From: Deltaproteobacteria bacterium
GTDB taxonomy: Bacteria > Desulfobacterota > Desulfobulbia > Desulfobulbales > JAJRZW01
Reading direction: 5' to 3'
Assembly: GCA_024275015.1 (NCBI GenBank)
Contig: JAJRZW010000064.1
Location: forward strand, 30,814 to 94,813
DNA: 64,000 nucleotides
Shown here: positions 35,679 to 44,188 of the stretch, in pieces
Layout: each line of letters opens with the position of its first letter
Numbering within the stretch: the first letter of the stretch is position 1
Translations under genes and position numbers: made by a program
Notes under the pieces: generated by a model
What the model saw: only the letters and a program-made list of their open reading frames with translations
Databases searched by the model: none
What the model was told of the DNA's origin: nothing

Positions 35679-36467
35679 TCAGGGGCGGCATAAATCCGTG
35701 AATCGGTCGCACATTCTTTCAACGGAAAAAACCAGAGATTCAAGATCAAGGAAATCAAGGACATGGCGGTCGAAGAGGATCTTTACCTTGGCCGTGAAAC
35801 CCTCATCCGGACATTCTTCCCAGTAGATGATTTTCTGCGGCAGTCGTGGCAGGACCGGAATCACCAGGGCGAGGGAGGCGCCATCCTGGTTTTCGGCCTT
35901 GCCCCCGCATTCACGAGCCAGGGCCTGGATCTTTTTAAGGGCAAGGGTGGAGAAGAGTTCCGCCAGGCGATCTTCACCGTATACCGCAAGAGTCCTGGTT
36001 TTGGAGATTGAGTTGGGCAGGGTTTCCATTCCTATCCAGTCCCCGGTTGGGGCGGGTGCGCCGCCGGAATGGACGTAATTATAAAGCAGAATCTGGTCGC
36101 GGGGATCATCGGGCTCATGGCCGGCAATGGTTACCGCCTTGGCGTTTAAGGCTACCTCGCGGCCCATAAATTTGAATAATAGTTGCGCTTCCCGGGGGGC
36201 GAATTCGGCTCCTAATGCGGCGGCAATGTCCGGCAGGCGGAGCTGCGAGATCTTGCCACGCAGGTGGTGGATCAGTTCAAGGTCATGGTCGTTTTTTTCA
36301 CCGGGGACGGGTGGGGATAAATCGAGGCCGTCACGATTAAGGTGGGGGCAGCGGCGGAGGTCAAACCCGGTTTTGGCTACTGCGGCGGCAAAGGCCAGGC
36401 AGGTGGGAAATCCGCATTCCCCGCAATTGTTCTTCGGGGTACGGCGCATGATCTCAAGAGGATTCAT
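35679..36467 (-). CDS. DUF3786 protein with N-terminal 4Fe-4S (corrinoid-protein type) motif
   Basis: A 262-residue protein. The N-terminus NNCGECGFPTCLAFAAAVAKTGFDLRRCPHL has four cysteines (CxxCxxxxC...C) as in the 4Fe-4S domain of the corrinoid iron-sulfur protein and RNF-associated proteins. The DUF3786 part follows (LLFKFMGREVALNAKAVTI, DQILLYNYVHSGGA, GDWIGMETLPN, KIIYWEECPDEGF). Such proteins are frequent in acetogens and sulfate reducers, perhaps in corrinoid or C1 metabolism, but no function is established. It lies 20 nt after the bactofilin gene. Confidence 0.83.
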   Translation of the reverse strand: MNPLEIMRRTPKNNCGECGFPTCLAFAAAVAKTGFDLRRCPHLNRDGLDLSPPVPGEKNDHDLELIHHLRGKISQLRLPDIAAALGAEFAPREAQLLFKFMGREVALNAKAVTIAGHEPDDPRDQILLYNYVHSGGAPAPTGDWIGMETLPNSISKTRTLAVYGEDRLAELFSTLALKKIQALARECGGKAENQDGASLALVIPVLPRLPQKIIYWEECPDEGFTAKVKILFDRHVLDFLDLESLVFSVERMCDRFTDLCRP

Positions 36468-36487
36468 AAAGCGGCAAGGGGGATGAT

Positions 36488-36925
36488 TCAGGTCTGGGGA
36501 AGGGGCTTTACCTCTTTTTCCCAGTCCTGACCGGCGGCGGTGGCGGGGGTGCTGTCGATCAGTTGCAGATCTTTATCCTGAGCCTTTATCTCTCCATGCA
36601 GAGTACCGCCGGAGTCAACCGAGAGGTCGTTGGTCTCAAGGCGGCCGTTAATGGCGCCGTCTTTCTTCAGGAACAATTGCTGGACCTTGACGTTGCCGTC
36701 GACCTGACCGTGGCAGACAAGAACATTGGCCTCGATATCGCCGTTGATATTTCCGCCGTTACTCAGAACCAGGTAGTCGCCCATAACGTTACCCTCGACG
36801 TTGCCGTCTATCCGCACTTTGCCTTCAAAGGAGATGTCGCCGATAATCGTCATTTCGGTACCGATGATACTGCTGATGGCATCTGATGAAGTGATTTGGG
36901 TAATATTCTTTTTAAAAATAGACAT
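36488..36925 (-). CDS. Bactofilin (polymer-forming cytoskeletal protein)
   Basis: A 145-residue bactofilin. It begins MSIFKKNITQITSSDAISSIIGTEMTIIGDISFEGKVRIDGNVEGNV (in two parts) and continues as a right-handed beta-helix with hexad-like repeats (LSNGGNINGDIEANVLVCHG, GNVKVQQLFLKKDGAINGRL). Bactofilins polymerise without nucleotides and position cell-wall enzymes. The ORF track begins at 36964; I use ATG 36925, just past the M23 peptidase stop. The pairing with an M23 peptidase is a known arrangement. Confidence 0.9.
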   Translation of the reverse strand: MSIFKKNITQITSSDAISSIIGTEMTIIGDISFEGKVRIDGNVEGNVMGDYLVLSNGGNINGDIEANVLVCHGQVDGNVKVQQLFLKKDGAINGRLETNDLSVDSGGTLHGEIKAQDKDLQLIDSTPATAAGQDWEKEVKPLPQT

Positions 36926-36926
36926 T

Positions 36927-37817
36927 TCAGCTTCCGTGGCTGTCAAGGGAAATATACTTGGCAATCTTAAGGTATTTTATTGGATTAATCGCCCGGCCCT
37001 TGTACCTGATTTCGTAATGGACATGGGGTCCGGTTGAACGACCGGTTGATCCCATGATTGAGATTTCATCCCCGCGCCGCACCATCTGCCCGCGTTTGAC
37101 CAGGAGTTTCTTGTTGTGGCCGAAAAGGGTGGAAAAACCGTTGCCGTGGTCGATTCTGACATACCAGCCAAAGGTGGAATTATAACCGGCCCCAACCACC
37201 TTGCCGTCGGCGGTGGCGTGGACGTGGCTGTTTAAGGGGCCGGTCATGTCAAGGCCGGAGTGAAAGGCCTGGCGGTGCAGGATCGGGTCGTTACGGTAGC
37301 CGAAGCCGGAGGAAATATTACCGTCAATGGGATAACCGAGCGGTAGGGGACGGATGGTCTTAAGGGTGTGGTCAACCTTGAGGATGAGTTTTTCACATTG
37401 CTGTTCGGGTTCGATGGAGAAGGGACCACCGCTGTTTTTATTGGTTGCCGGCATCTTTGACTGCGGGCCGCCGGGATCGATATCGAGGGTGCGGAGGATG
37501 GAGTCGATAACCTCGCTGCGCTGGTTTAATTCGCCAAGGGCGCCGTTTAACTGGGTACGGTTTTTTTCTTCAAGGAGGGCGACTTCATTTTGAAGCTGCC
37601 TGTTTTTGCCGCTGACCCTGGTGACCTTGCCTTCAAGGTTGCCGACGCGACAGCGAAGGCCGATATTTTCCGAGGAAAAACGGATACCGGCATAGGTGGA
37701 AGCGATGAAAATTATCCCGGCGGTAATGATGAGGTATTTGAGCTTTTTTTTTGAGAAGGCAAATGAGCGCGCCCGTCCCGCCTCACCGGCAATGATTATA
37801 TGGAGTTTTCTGTTCAT
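36927..37817 (-). CDS. Membrane-anchored M23 (LytM-type) peptidoglycan endopeptidase
   Basis: About 296 residues: a short basic cytoplasmic N-terminus (MNRKLHIIIAGEAGRARSFAF), one membrane segment (YLIITAGIIFIASTYAGI), a coiled coil (VGNLEGKVTRVSGKNRQLQN), and a C-terminal M23 domain. The zinc ligands are all present: HSGLDMTG (HxxxD), FGHNK, and HVHYEIRYKG (HxH), so it should be an active endopeptidase. The ORF track begins with a TTG at 37877; ATGs at 37865, 37841 and 37817 are possible, and I prefer the last because the family-like basic N-terminus begins there. It is next to bactofilin, its likely partner in shaping the wall. Confidence 0.88.
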   Translation of the reverse strand: MNRKLHIIIAGEAGRARSFAFSKKKLKYLIITAGIIFIASTYAGIRFSSENIGLRCRVGNLEGKVTRVSGKNRQLQNEVALLEEKNRTQLNGALGELNQRSEVIDSILRTLDIDPGGPQSKMPATNKNSGGPFSIEPEQQCEKLILKVDHTLKTIRPLPLGYPIDGNISSGFGYRNDPILHRQAFHSGLDMTGPLNSHVHATADGKVVGAGYNSTFGWYVRIDHGNGFSTLFGHNKKLLVKRGQMVRRGDEISIMGSTGRSTGPHVHYEIRYKGRAINPIKYLKIAKYISLDSHGS

Positions 37818-37983
37818 CGTTATATTAAGGTCCCTGTGCATGGTTATCTGAAACCTATACCGCATGCTCCGGGACAAGCTTTCCGGAGAGGCACCTGTAC
37901 TTAAACATAGCCTTTTAAAATCACGAAACAGAGGAATTTAAACACTTTGGTGGAAAGATGTCAAATTCTGAAGCTGGCCGGGT

Positions 37984-38757
37984 TCAGCAGAACAGGGCCA
38001 GGGCGGTGATGTTGTCGGTGCCTCCGGCCTCATTTGCCTGTCTGATGAACTCTTCGCAGGCATTTTTCGGGGTCGCGGCCGTGGAAATAATCGCGGCAAG
38101 CTGGTTTTCATCCAACATTGACCAGAGTCCGTCGGAGCATAGGAAAACCCGGGATCCGGGGGCGAGGGGGATGGCGTGATACTCGGGCGGCTCCGGAAAA
38201 GGGTAGCCGATGACCCGGGTCACGACATTGCGCGGCGGCAGTTCCGGCATGGTTTCTTCTGATTCCAGCGCCATCTGGTACTGAACCAGAGTGGTATGGT
38301 CGGTGGTTATCTGAACCAGGCCGTCGGCGGGTGAGTAAAGATAGGCGCGGGCATCGCCGACGTGGCAACAGTGCAGGGTGCGGCCGTCAATTATGACACA
38401 TGCCAGGGTACAGCCCATGCCCTTGAGATCCGGATCGGATTTGGCCCTGTTGCGGACGATCTCGTTTGCGACCTCAAAATTTCTGGTCATGATATGGCGG
38501 ATGGCGGTGGCGTTTCCGTGCAGGCTGGATCCGGGGTCGGGCGGAAAATTGGCGATCAGGGTGTCGATGGCCAGTTTGCTTGCCACCTCGCCGCCGTTAT
38601 GGCCTCCCATACCGTCGGCAACCATGAAGATGTTGGCGGCGGCCATGATTCCGAAATTGTCTTCATTGTTTTCCCGTACCATGCCCCGGTCGGTGAGACC
38701 GTAACTTTGGACTTCGATGGTGGCGGGGGCGAAAAGTTTTGTTAAGAATAGCAACAT
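37984..38757 (-). CDS. PP2C-family Ser/Thr protein phosphatase (Stp1/PrpC type)
   Basis: A 257-residue PP2C. Metal-binding and core motifs are in order: LTDRGMVRENNEDNFG, FMVADGMGGHNGGEVAS, LHCCHVGDARAYLY, RVFLCSDGLWSMLDENQL, and GTDNITALALF at the end. It would reverse the action of the neighbouring kinase. A ~30-residue N-terminal stretch is mildly hydrophobic. About 190 nt of sequence without a gene separates it from the kinase. Confidence 0.93.
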   Translation of the reverse strand: MLLFLTKLFAPATIEVQSYGLTDRGMVRENNEDNFGIMAAANIFMVADGMGGHNGGEVASKLAIDTLIANFPPDPGSSLHGNATAIRHIMTRNFEVANEIVRNRAKSDPDLKGMGCTLACVIIDGRTLHCCHVGDARAYLYSPADGLVQITTDHTTLVQYQMALESEETMPELPPRNVVTRVIGYPFPEPPEYHAIPLAPGSRVFLCSDGLWSMLDENQLAAIISTAATPKNACEEFIRQANEAGGTDNITALALFC

Positions 38758-38945
38758 TTTTTATTGATCCCGGACAGATGGTTTATGTGGCGAACGGTTT
38801 CAGGGCATCTTGATAAATTGTCTTTTTCAGCGATAACGGCATCATTTGCAAAAATGGAAACCGTGCTTTTTGTTTTTTGCATCCCTTGTCCTCAAATAAT
38901 AAAAGGACGAATTTTTCAAGGCACCCTTCATCTTATTTGCAGGAG

Positions 38946-41357
38946 TCAGAACTCAAGGGTGAAAATGGTCATAAACAGGGTTATGGAGCCGTCGTTGAAT
39001 CCGGCCATGAAAAGACCGGGTTTCGGCCCCGTGGCCAGGCTTCTTACCCCGTCGCCGCGGCCGTCGATAATCAGACGGCATTCTCCAGTGGTCACGTCCC
39101 ATATTTTGATAATGTCGTCTTCGCTGCCGCTTACGGCGTGACGGCCGTCAGCCATCATCAGGATCGAGGTTATGGCCTCGGTCCGGGGATGAAATTCTCT
39201 TATGAGTCTGCCGGTGGATCTTTCCCAGGCCTTGATGCTGCCGTCGGTGCTGGCGGAAACGAACTCCCGGTAACTGTTACCCGATGATAAACCTACGACC
39301 GGGAGGGTGTGGGCGTCAACTATTTTAATGCACTCGTTGCTGTCTTCTTCCCAATAATAGATCCTGCCGTCCTCGCTGCCGCTTACCAGGTCATGGCCCT
39401 TGTTGAAATAGCTTATTCCCGTGACCGCGCAATCGTTCTGGCGGTAAATGCCGATCCTGCCGCTTTCGAGGTCGAGAAGCTTTATGGTCCCGTGACCGTC
39501 GCCCGAGGCAAGGGTTTTGCCGTCGGGACTGAAGCTCATCGCCCGGATTGCGGCCTTGTGTTTGTGCGGGGATATCTTGTGGCCGTCGCGGCAGTCGATC
39601 AGTGTTATGCTGCCGTCTTCATAGCCGATGGCGATGTGGCGGCCGTTGGGAGCAACGCTGATTGCCCGGATCGACACATTTTTTTTGGCAAACGACTTGC
39701 TCGTCTCCCGGTCTGATATTTCCCGCAGGGTTAACCTGCCGTCCGGCCCCCCGTATATCATGCTCCTTGATCCGGGGATATGGCTCAGGGTGGTTACCGG
39801 GGTCTTGTTCCCGCTTAAGGTCATGATCCGCTGGCAGCCGATGGCCGTGGATGTTTTGCCCTGCCCCAGAAGCCAGTCGTATGCCTTTGAGAAAACACGG
39901 TCCTTGCGGAAACCGTTATTGAGCCAGGCGGTGGTCAGGACATCGTGGCAGGCGGCGGCCCGGTTGTTTTTCATGTGGTTTTTTATATTGCGCCGGATGG
40001 AATTATGCAGCTGGGCCTCTCTGAATACATTGAGACTTTCCGGCGGCAGGCAGAGCCTGAATTCAACCTCTGTCCCTCTGTCGGCATTTGATTTTCCCGC
40101 GGCATCAAGTCGCATTTCCTCCTTGAGGGCATCTTCAAGGGGAAGAAAGATGTCGGCATTAGGCAACATTTTTTGAGCTGCCTCAACCTGGCGGTAAAGC
40201 CTTCCGGCCTTAACCTTGCCCGATTTCCAGCGCAGGAGGATAAGGTTATGCAGTCCTTCGGGGAGGCCGTCGTTTAACTCCAGGGTTTCCAGGAGGCATT
40301 TTTCCGCCTCATCTTTTTTCCCCAACTCAAAGAGGGACACCGCGTGGTTATTGAGGCTGTCGGCGCGCAGATCGATACAGGGCAGTTCCGCGTAGGGGCA
40401 GGGTACCTTGAACAGTTCCAGGTGGATCTGATTGAGTTCATGACGGATTTCGGTAAAATCGTGATGGCGGCGGGCGGGATCGAAGGCCACGGCTTTTATG
40501 AGCAGTTTTTCGATCCGGGGGGGGAATCGGCCGCCGGCTGCCGGGGTCGGCAGGGGGATTTTCTGTTCAAGGTCATTACGCTTGAAGGGCCTCCTGCCGC
40601 AGAGCATGAGCCAGAGGCAGAGTCCGAAGGAGAATATGTCGCTTTTGGCGTCTATGTTATGGGCGGAACGTAACTGCTCCGGAGATGCGTAGGCGGGGGT
40701 GCCGCGGAACCCCACGGTTCCGTCCCGGGTCGCCGGCGTCAGGGCCGCGTTGTTTTCACGGCCGTTGCCGCTGGTGTTTTTACGCAGGAGGATGCCGAAA
40801 TCGGTTATTTTCAGGAGTGAATTTCTGGTGATCAGGATGTTCTGGGGCTTGATGTCCCGGTGAATTATGCCCTTGGCATGGGTGTATTCCATCCCGTGAC
40901 AGAATTGAATCGCAAGGCTTAAGGCGGTACGCATATCCCGGCAGCGTCCGGTTTTTATCCACTCCGCCAGGCTGCCGCCGTCGACGTATTCAATGAACAG
41001 GTGCGGAACCATGTTTATGTTCAGGACGTAATAGCAGCTGGCGATGTTGGGGTGCATCCCCATGCTGATCCAGGCGTCGGCCTCGGTAAGGATACGTTTC
41101 ATCCCCTCGGCGTCTTTTAAGACCTCGGGACGGGGGGACTTGATCGCCATCTTGACTCCCCATCCGAGATGTTCACAGAGGAACACGTGTCCCATTGATC
41201 CGGAGGTGATGTCAATGATCCGGTAGCGCTGTAGAATTATGTCTCCCGGTTGCCATTGAGGAGGGGCGCGTTTTACGGAGGGTTTGTTGCCCGGGACGTT
41301 GGCCGTGGACCTGATGATGGATGCGTACTTTCTGAAAATGGCGGTGAGCTTTTTCAA
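38946..41357 (-). CDS. Ser/Thr protein kinase with TPR-like linker and C-terminal WD40 repeats
   Basis: An 803-residue cytoplasmic protein without a membrane segment. The kinase domain (~40-310) has a glycine loop TSGSMGHVFLCEH, Lys in VKMAIKSPRP, the HRD loop IIHRDIKPQNIL, and ITDFGILLRK, with ASPEQLRSA. A helical part follows (AVSLFELGKKDEAEKCLLETLELNDG). The C-terminus has about six WD40-like repeats, for example AIRAMSFSPDGKTLASGDGHG and GRHAVSGSEDDIIKIWDVTTG. No ATG fits; the start is the TTG at 41357, with no clear ribosome site. The partner FHA and PP2C genes lie on either side. Confidence 0.92.
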   Translation of the reverse strand: MKKLTAIFRKYASIIRSTANVPGNKPSVKRAPPQWQPGDIILQRYRIIDITSGSMGHVFLCEHLGWGVKMAIKSPRPEVLKDAEGMKRILTEADAWISMGMHPNIASCYYVLNINMVPHLFIEYVDGGSLAEWIKTGRCRDMRTALSLAIQFCHGMEYTHAKGIIHRDIKPQNILITRNSLLKITDFGILLRKNTSGNGRENNAALTPATRDGTVGFRGTPAYASPEQLRSAHNIDAKSDIFSFGLCLWLMLCGRRPFKRNDLEQKIPLPTPAAGGRFPPRIEKLLIKAVAFDPARRHHDFTEIRHELNQIHLELFKVPCPYAELPCIDLRADSLNNHAVSLFELGKKDEAEKCLLETLELNDGLPEGLHNLILLRWKSGKVKAGRLYRQVEAAQKMLPNADIFLPLEDALKEEMRLDAAGKSNADRGTEVEFRLCLPPESLNVFREAQLHNSIRRNIKNHMKNNRAAACHDVLTTAWLNNGFRKDRVFSKAYDWLLGQGKTSTAIGCQRIMTLSGNKTPVTTLSHIPGSRSMIYGGPDGRLTLREISDRETSKSFAKKNVSIRAISVAPNGRHIAIGYEDGSITLIDCRDGHKISPHKHKAAIRAMSFSPDGKTLASGDGHGTIKLLDLESGRIGIYRQNDCAVTGISYFNKGHDLVSGSEDGRIYYWEEDSNECIKIVDAHTLPVVGLSSGNSYREFVSASTDGSIKAWERSTGRLIREFHPRTEAITSILMMADGRHAVSGSEDDIIKIWDVTTGECRLIIDGRGDGVRSLATGPKPGLFMAGFNDGSITLFMTIFTLEF

Positions 41358-41374
41358 GTCGCGGATAGTTGCTG

Positions 41375-41413
41375 GCCTCGCAATAAATGATGGACCCGTT
41401 TCTGTTTGAGATA
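41375..41413. repeat. Family B-like repeat fragment before the kinase gene
   Basis: GGCCTCGCAATAAATGATGG and CCGTTTCTGTTTGAGATATT match the 31374-31470 element in reverse. Confidence 0.5.
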
Positions 41414-41487
41414 TTTACGAATTCATCTTAATTTACGGCAAGGTGGTCGCTACCTGCTTGTGCGGTAAGTCCTGTCGCGGGTCCGGA

Positions 41488-42201
41488 TCAGTCAAATCTG
41501 ATCCGGTTGTCGCCGACCTCAATCAGGTCTCCCCTGCGTAGTTGTTGCTCTTCTTTGATTTTGGTGCCGTTAATCCTGGTTTTGGCCCAGCTTGACTGGG
41601 GGACGAGAAAGAAATTATTCCCCCGGCTGATGATGTAGAATTGTGATTTGGCGACCCAGAACCCCTGGATGACCATGTCGCAGGAGGGGGATTTGCCGAT
41701 TTTAACACTGTCCTTGTCGTCCAAAATCAGGGTCGCGGGCGCGACCTGGCCTCCGACGGCAGTGAGAGAATTGCCCCTGTGCCTGACGCCCCGGGGGGTC
41801 TTTACGATCTCCTGGGTTGAGGTTTTGCGAGCCTTGGAGCTGACAAATATGGTTTCATCGTTCAGGTCGGGGGTGGATGATGATTCAAGATAGGTCCCCA
41901 GGTGATCAACCGCTTCCGCCGGCTGCAGGTGAAATTTACCGATTTCGATGGCGTCGTTTTTTGCCACCGGAATCGATGATTCGATTTTCTCTCCGTTAAC
42001 TTTGGTCCCGTTCAGACTGTACAGGTCGGTGAGGTAGTATATCCCCCCCTTCAGTTCCAGGCTCGAGTGCTGTCTTGAGATGGCGGTGTTGTCAACCACC
42101 ACGTCGGCATCGCTGCCGCGACCGATGGTTAATACCTGACCGTCGCTGATGGTGAAGCGTTTGATGATTTTATCGTTGAGAGAAAGAACCCACTCGTCCA
42201 T
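41488..42201 (-). CDS. Protein with two FHA domains
   Basis: A 237-residue protein. The N-terminal FHA domain is complete: VLTIGRGSDADVVVDNTAIS, then RQHSSLELKGGIYYLTDLYSLNGTKVNGE, with the Arg, Ser, His and Asn expected for phosphothreonine binding. A linker with many Thr/Ser (SSSTPDLNDETIFVSSKARKTS) could be phosphorylated. A second, weaker FHA follows (VKIGKSPSCDMVIQGFWVAKSQFYI, KTRINGTKIKEEQQLRRGDLIEVGDNRIRF). ATG 42201 (MDEWVLSLN) with AGAGGA upstream is preferred to 42231. Probably the phospho-reader for the kinase downstream. Confidence 0.91.
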   Translation of the reverse strand: MDEWVLSLNDKIIKRFTISDGQVLTIGRGSDADVVVDNTAISRQHSSLELKGGIYYLTDLYSLNGTKVNGEKIESSIPVAKNDAIEIGKFHLQPAEAVDHLGTYLESSSTPDLNDETIFVSSKARKTSTQEIVKTPRGVRHRGNSLTAVGGQVAPATLILDDKDSVKIGKSPSCDMVIQGFWVAKSQFYIISRGNNFFLVPQSSWAKTRINGTKIKEEQQLRRGDLIEVGDNRIRFD

Positions 42202-42271
42202 AATCGTCCTCTGATCTGGTTGCGCAGGCATGTTCGTTCCTGCGTTGATATGGATTTAGCCACTTTCCTTA

Positions 42272-42341
42272 ATTCAAGCCGGCAAAATCGGCGGCATGTC
42301 CATGCTTAGGCTGCCCGTCTGTTTTTCAACGGGATGGTAAT
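42272..42341. repeat. Family A repeat, right-half fragment upstream of the FHA gene
   Basis: GCCGGCAAAATCGGCGGCATG...CATGC and CTGTTTTTCAACGGGATGGTAA. Confidence 0.65.
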
Positions 42342-42441
42342 ATACCGCATGGGAATAATATAACAAAAACCTCGGCGGCGTAAGAAAAAAACTACAATCA
42401 CAACGGTTTTTGTGATGAAATACAAGGAGTATGAGCAGGTT

Positions 42442-42592
42442 GCGGCTGTCTGTTCGTAAAATGGCTGTTTCGTCCGGTTTCTGCTCTGTGCGAAACGAAT
42501 AAGGCTCTGGAATCAAATAGATGCCTGCGCTTATTCTTTTTGTGATCTTTTGTCTCGAACGAAAAGCATTATTTGTTGACAGGCATTATTAC
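42442..42592. repeat. Family C repeat, copy 3
   Basis: TGTCTGTTCGTAAAATGGCTG, TTTCGTCCGG, ATGCCTGCGCTTATTC, CGAACGAAAAGCATT, TTGACAGGCA. It matches 53848-53995 in reverse orientation. It lies upstream of the HDOD pair. Confidence 0.68.
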
Positions 42593-42667
42593 TGAACCCA
42601 CGCCCGGTCGTTACAAGGCCGGCAAAGGTAAACCATTCGGCAGGCACGGGGCGGAAAACCAAGATTT

Positions 42668-44188
42668 ATGACGGAAAACAGGAAAATTGATTTTAAGGAC
42701 CGGGATGTGTCATCACGTCTGGGGGAGATTTTTACCCTGATCAACATGACCGATCTCCCGGCGATGAGTCCTCATGTCCGGGAGTTAATGGCCCTGGCCT
42801 ATAATTCAAAGGCCGGGTCCGACCAGTTGGCGGCGGTGATCCTGAAGGATTATTCCCTGACCAATAAGGTGTTGCAGTTGGTTAATTCCGCCTATTACGG
42901 CCTGTCGCAGAAGGTCAGTTCCATCTCTCGGGCCGTGACCATTATCGGTTTTGAGGCGATCAGAAACATGGCCTGCGGGATCGCTATTTTTGATGATTTC
43001 GTCAAAAGCGGGGTGGAGCGGGATGGTATAAGTAAATTGATGACCAAGTCCTTTCTGAGCGGGATATGGGCCCGGACCCTGTGTGCTTCAAGGGGGATAA
43101 ATGTTCAGGCCGAGGAGGTCTTCATCTGCAGCCTGCTGCATAACCTCGGTCGGGTCATCGTCTGTATTTACCTGCCCGAGGTTCATAATCTCATTGAAGA
43201 GGGGCGGCGGCAGGGTCTTGGTAATGACGAGGCGGCATGGATGGCCCTTGGGGAAATCAGTCTGGCCGAAATCGGCCGGGAGGTTGCCCGGTTCTGGAAT
43301 ATGAGCGACAAGATTGTTGCTTCCATGGAGGTTGCTCCACCGCTGCCGGAAAGCACCTGTGATGAGGCTGGAATAGCCCGCTGTCTTGCCGATTTCAGTA
43401 ACCGTTTCACCGAATTTATCTGTGACCGGGATGATTTTGAGGCCTTGTTTGTTGAGTATGGCCCGTTTTTTGGAATTTCGGCCCCGGCGGCGGTGAAATT
43501 GATGCTTGAATGCGTTGATGAATCGGCGGGGTTTTCCCGGGCGGTCGGTTATGGTCTGGGGCGGCTCAAGGTGCGGGCCCATCTTGTCAGACTGGTGGAA
43601 GAGTTCAAGGCAAGGCGGAGTCTGGTCCAGGAAGAGGAGGAGGGGGGCAAGGTTATCAAGGGGCGGGGAGGCCGGGACGAGCTTGAAAATCTGCAAAGAC
43701 AGGTAGGTGGAGAACTGACAGGAGCCTTTGACATGAAACATTTTTGTCAAGCCCTTGTCCGGGGTCTTAATCAGGCCATGGGTTTTGACCGGGCCGTGGT
43801 CGGGCTTATCCGTAAAGTTCACCGGCGTCCGTCTCTGCTGTGCAGGTTTTTTTCCGGGAATGTTGATGGCGGTTTTGCCCATCTGCTCGAGAAAGAATTC
43901 GAACGCGATGAAAGTCCTCTGCGCATCGCCTTTGCCACCCGGAAGGAAATGGTTCTGCTGCCGGAGGTTTTATCGGGGGTGGGTACTGAACTTGCGCCGC
44001 TGCTTGCCGGGCGGCGGGTATATCTTCTGCCTCTGGTCTATCGGAGTGGGGTCTCGGGGTTGATCTATCTTGATCGTCAAGGTGGCTCCCTTAGTGAACG
44101 GAAAATAAAGGTTCTGAAAATTCTGCGTCAATATGGCGAGATGGCAATAAAAAAATATCGGGTCGCCGGGGGACGGAACAGTAAATGA
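42668..44188 (+). CDS. HDOD-GAF signalling protein, paralogue 1
   Basis: A 506-residue cytoplasmic protein. The N-terminal HDOD domain (~20-270) has LPAMSPHVRELMALAYN, ILKDYSLTNKVLQLVNSAYYGL, ISRAVTIIGFEAIRNMACGIAIF and the relic HD-site HNLGRVIVCIYLP. The C-terminal ~160 residues look like a degenerate GAF domain (ALVRGLNQAMGFDRAVVGLI, VYLLPLVYRSGVSGLIYLDRQGG). HDOD proteins act in signal transduction without a known reaction. It overlaps its paralogue downstream by ATGA. The two share order and many motifs, so a tandem duplication is clear. Confidence 0.88.
   Translation: MTENRKIDFKDRDVSSRLGEIFTLINMTDLPAMSPHVRELMALAYNSKAGSDQLAAVILKDYSLTNKVLQLVNSAYYGLSQKVSSISRAVTIIGFEAIRNMACGIAIFDDFVKSGVERDGISKLMTKSFLSGIWARTLCASRGINVQAEEVFICSLLHNLGRVIVCIYLPEVHNLIEEGRRQGLGNDEAAWMALGEISLAEIGREVARFWNMSDKIVASMEVAPPLPESTCDEAGIARCLADFSNRFTEFICDRDDFEALFVEYGPFFGISAPAAVKLMLECVDESAGFSRAVGYGLGRLKVRAHLVRLVEEFKARRSLVQEEEEGGKVIKGRGGRDELENLQRQVGGELTGAFDMKHFCQALVRGLNQAMGFDRAVVGLIRKVHRRPSLLCRFFSGNVDGGFAHLLEKEFERDESPLRIAFATRKEMVLLPEVLSGVGTELAPLLAGRRVYLLPLVYRSGVSGLIYLDRQGGSLSERKIKVLKILRQYGEMAIKKYRVAGGRNSK

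Noticed and set aside
42600-42660. Possible GEMM (c-di-GMP) riboswitch before the first HDOD gene (GGCAAAGGTAAACC, GGCACGGGGCGG)
   Set aside because: A few bases resemble the motif, but the paired stems and the second conserved half (AAGGTAGC...GGGTTACC) are absent.
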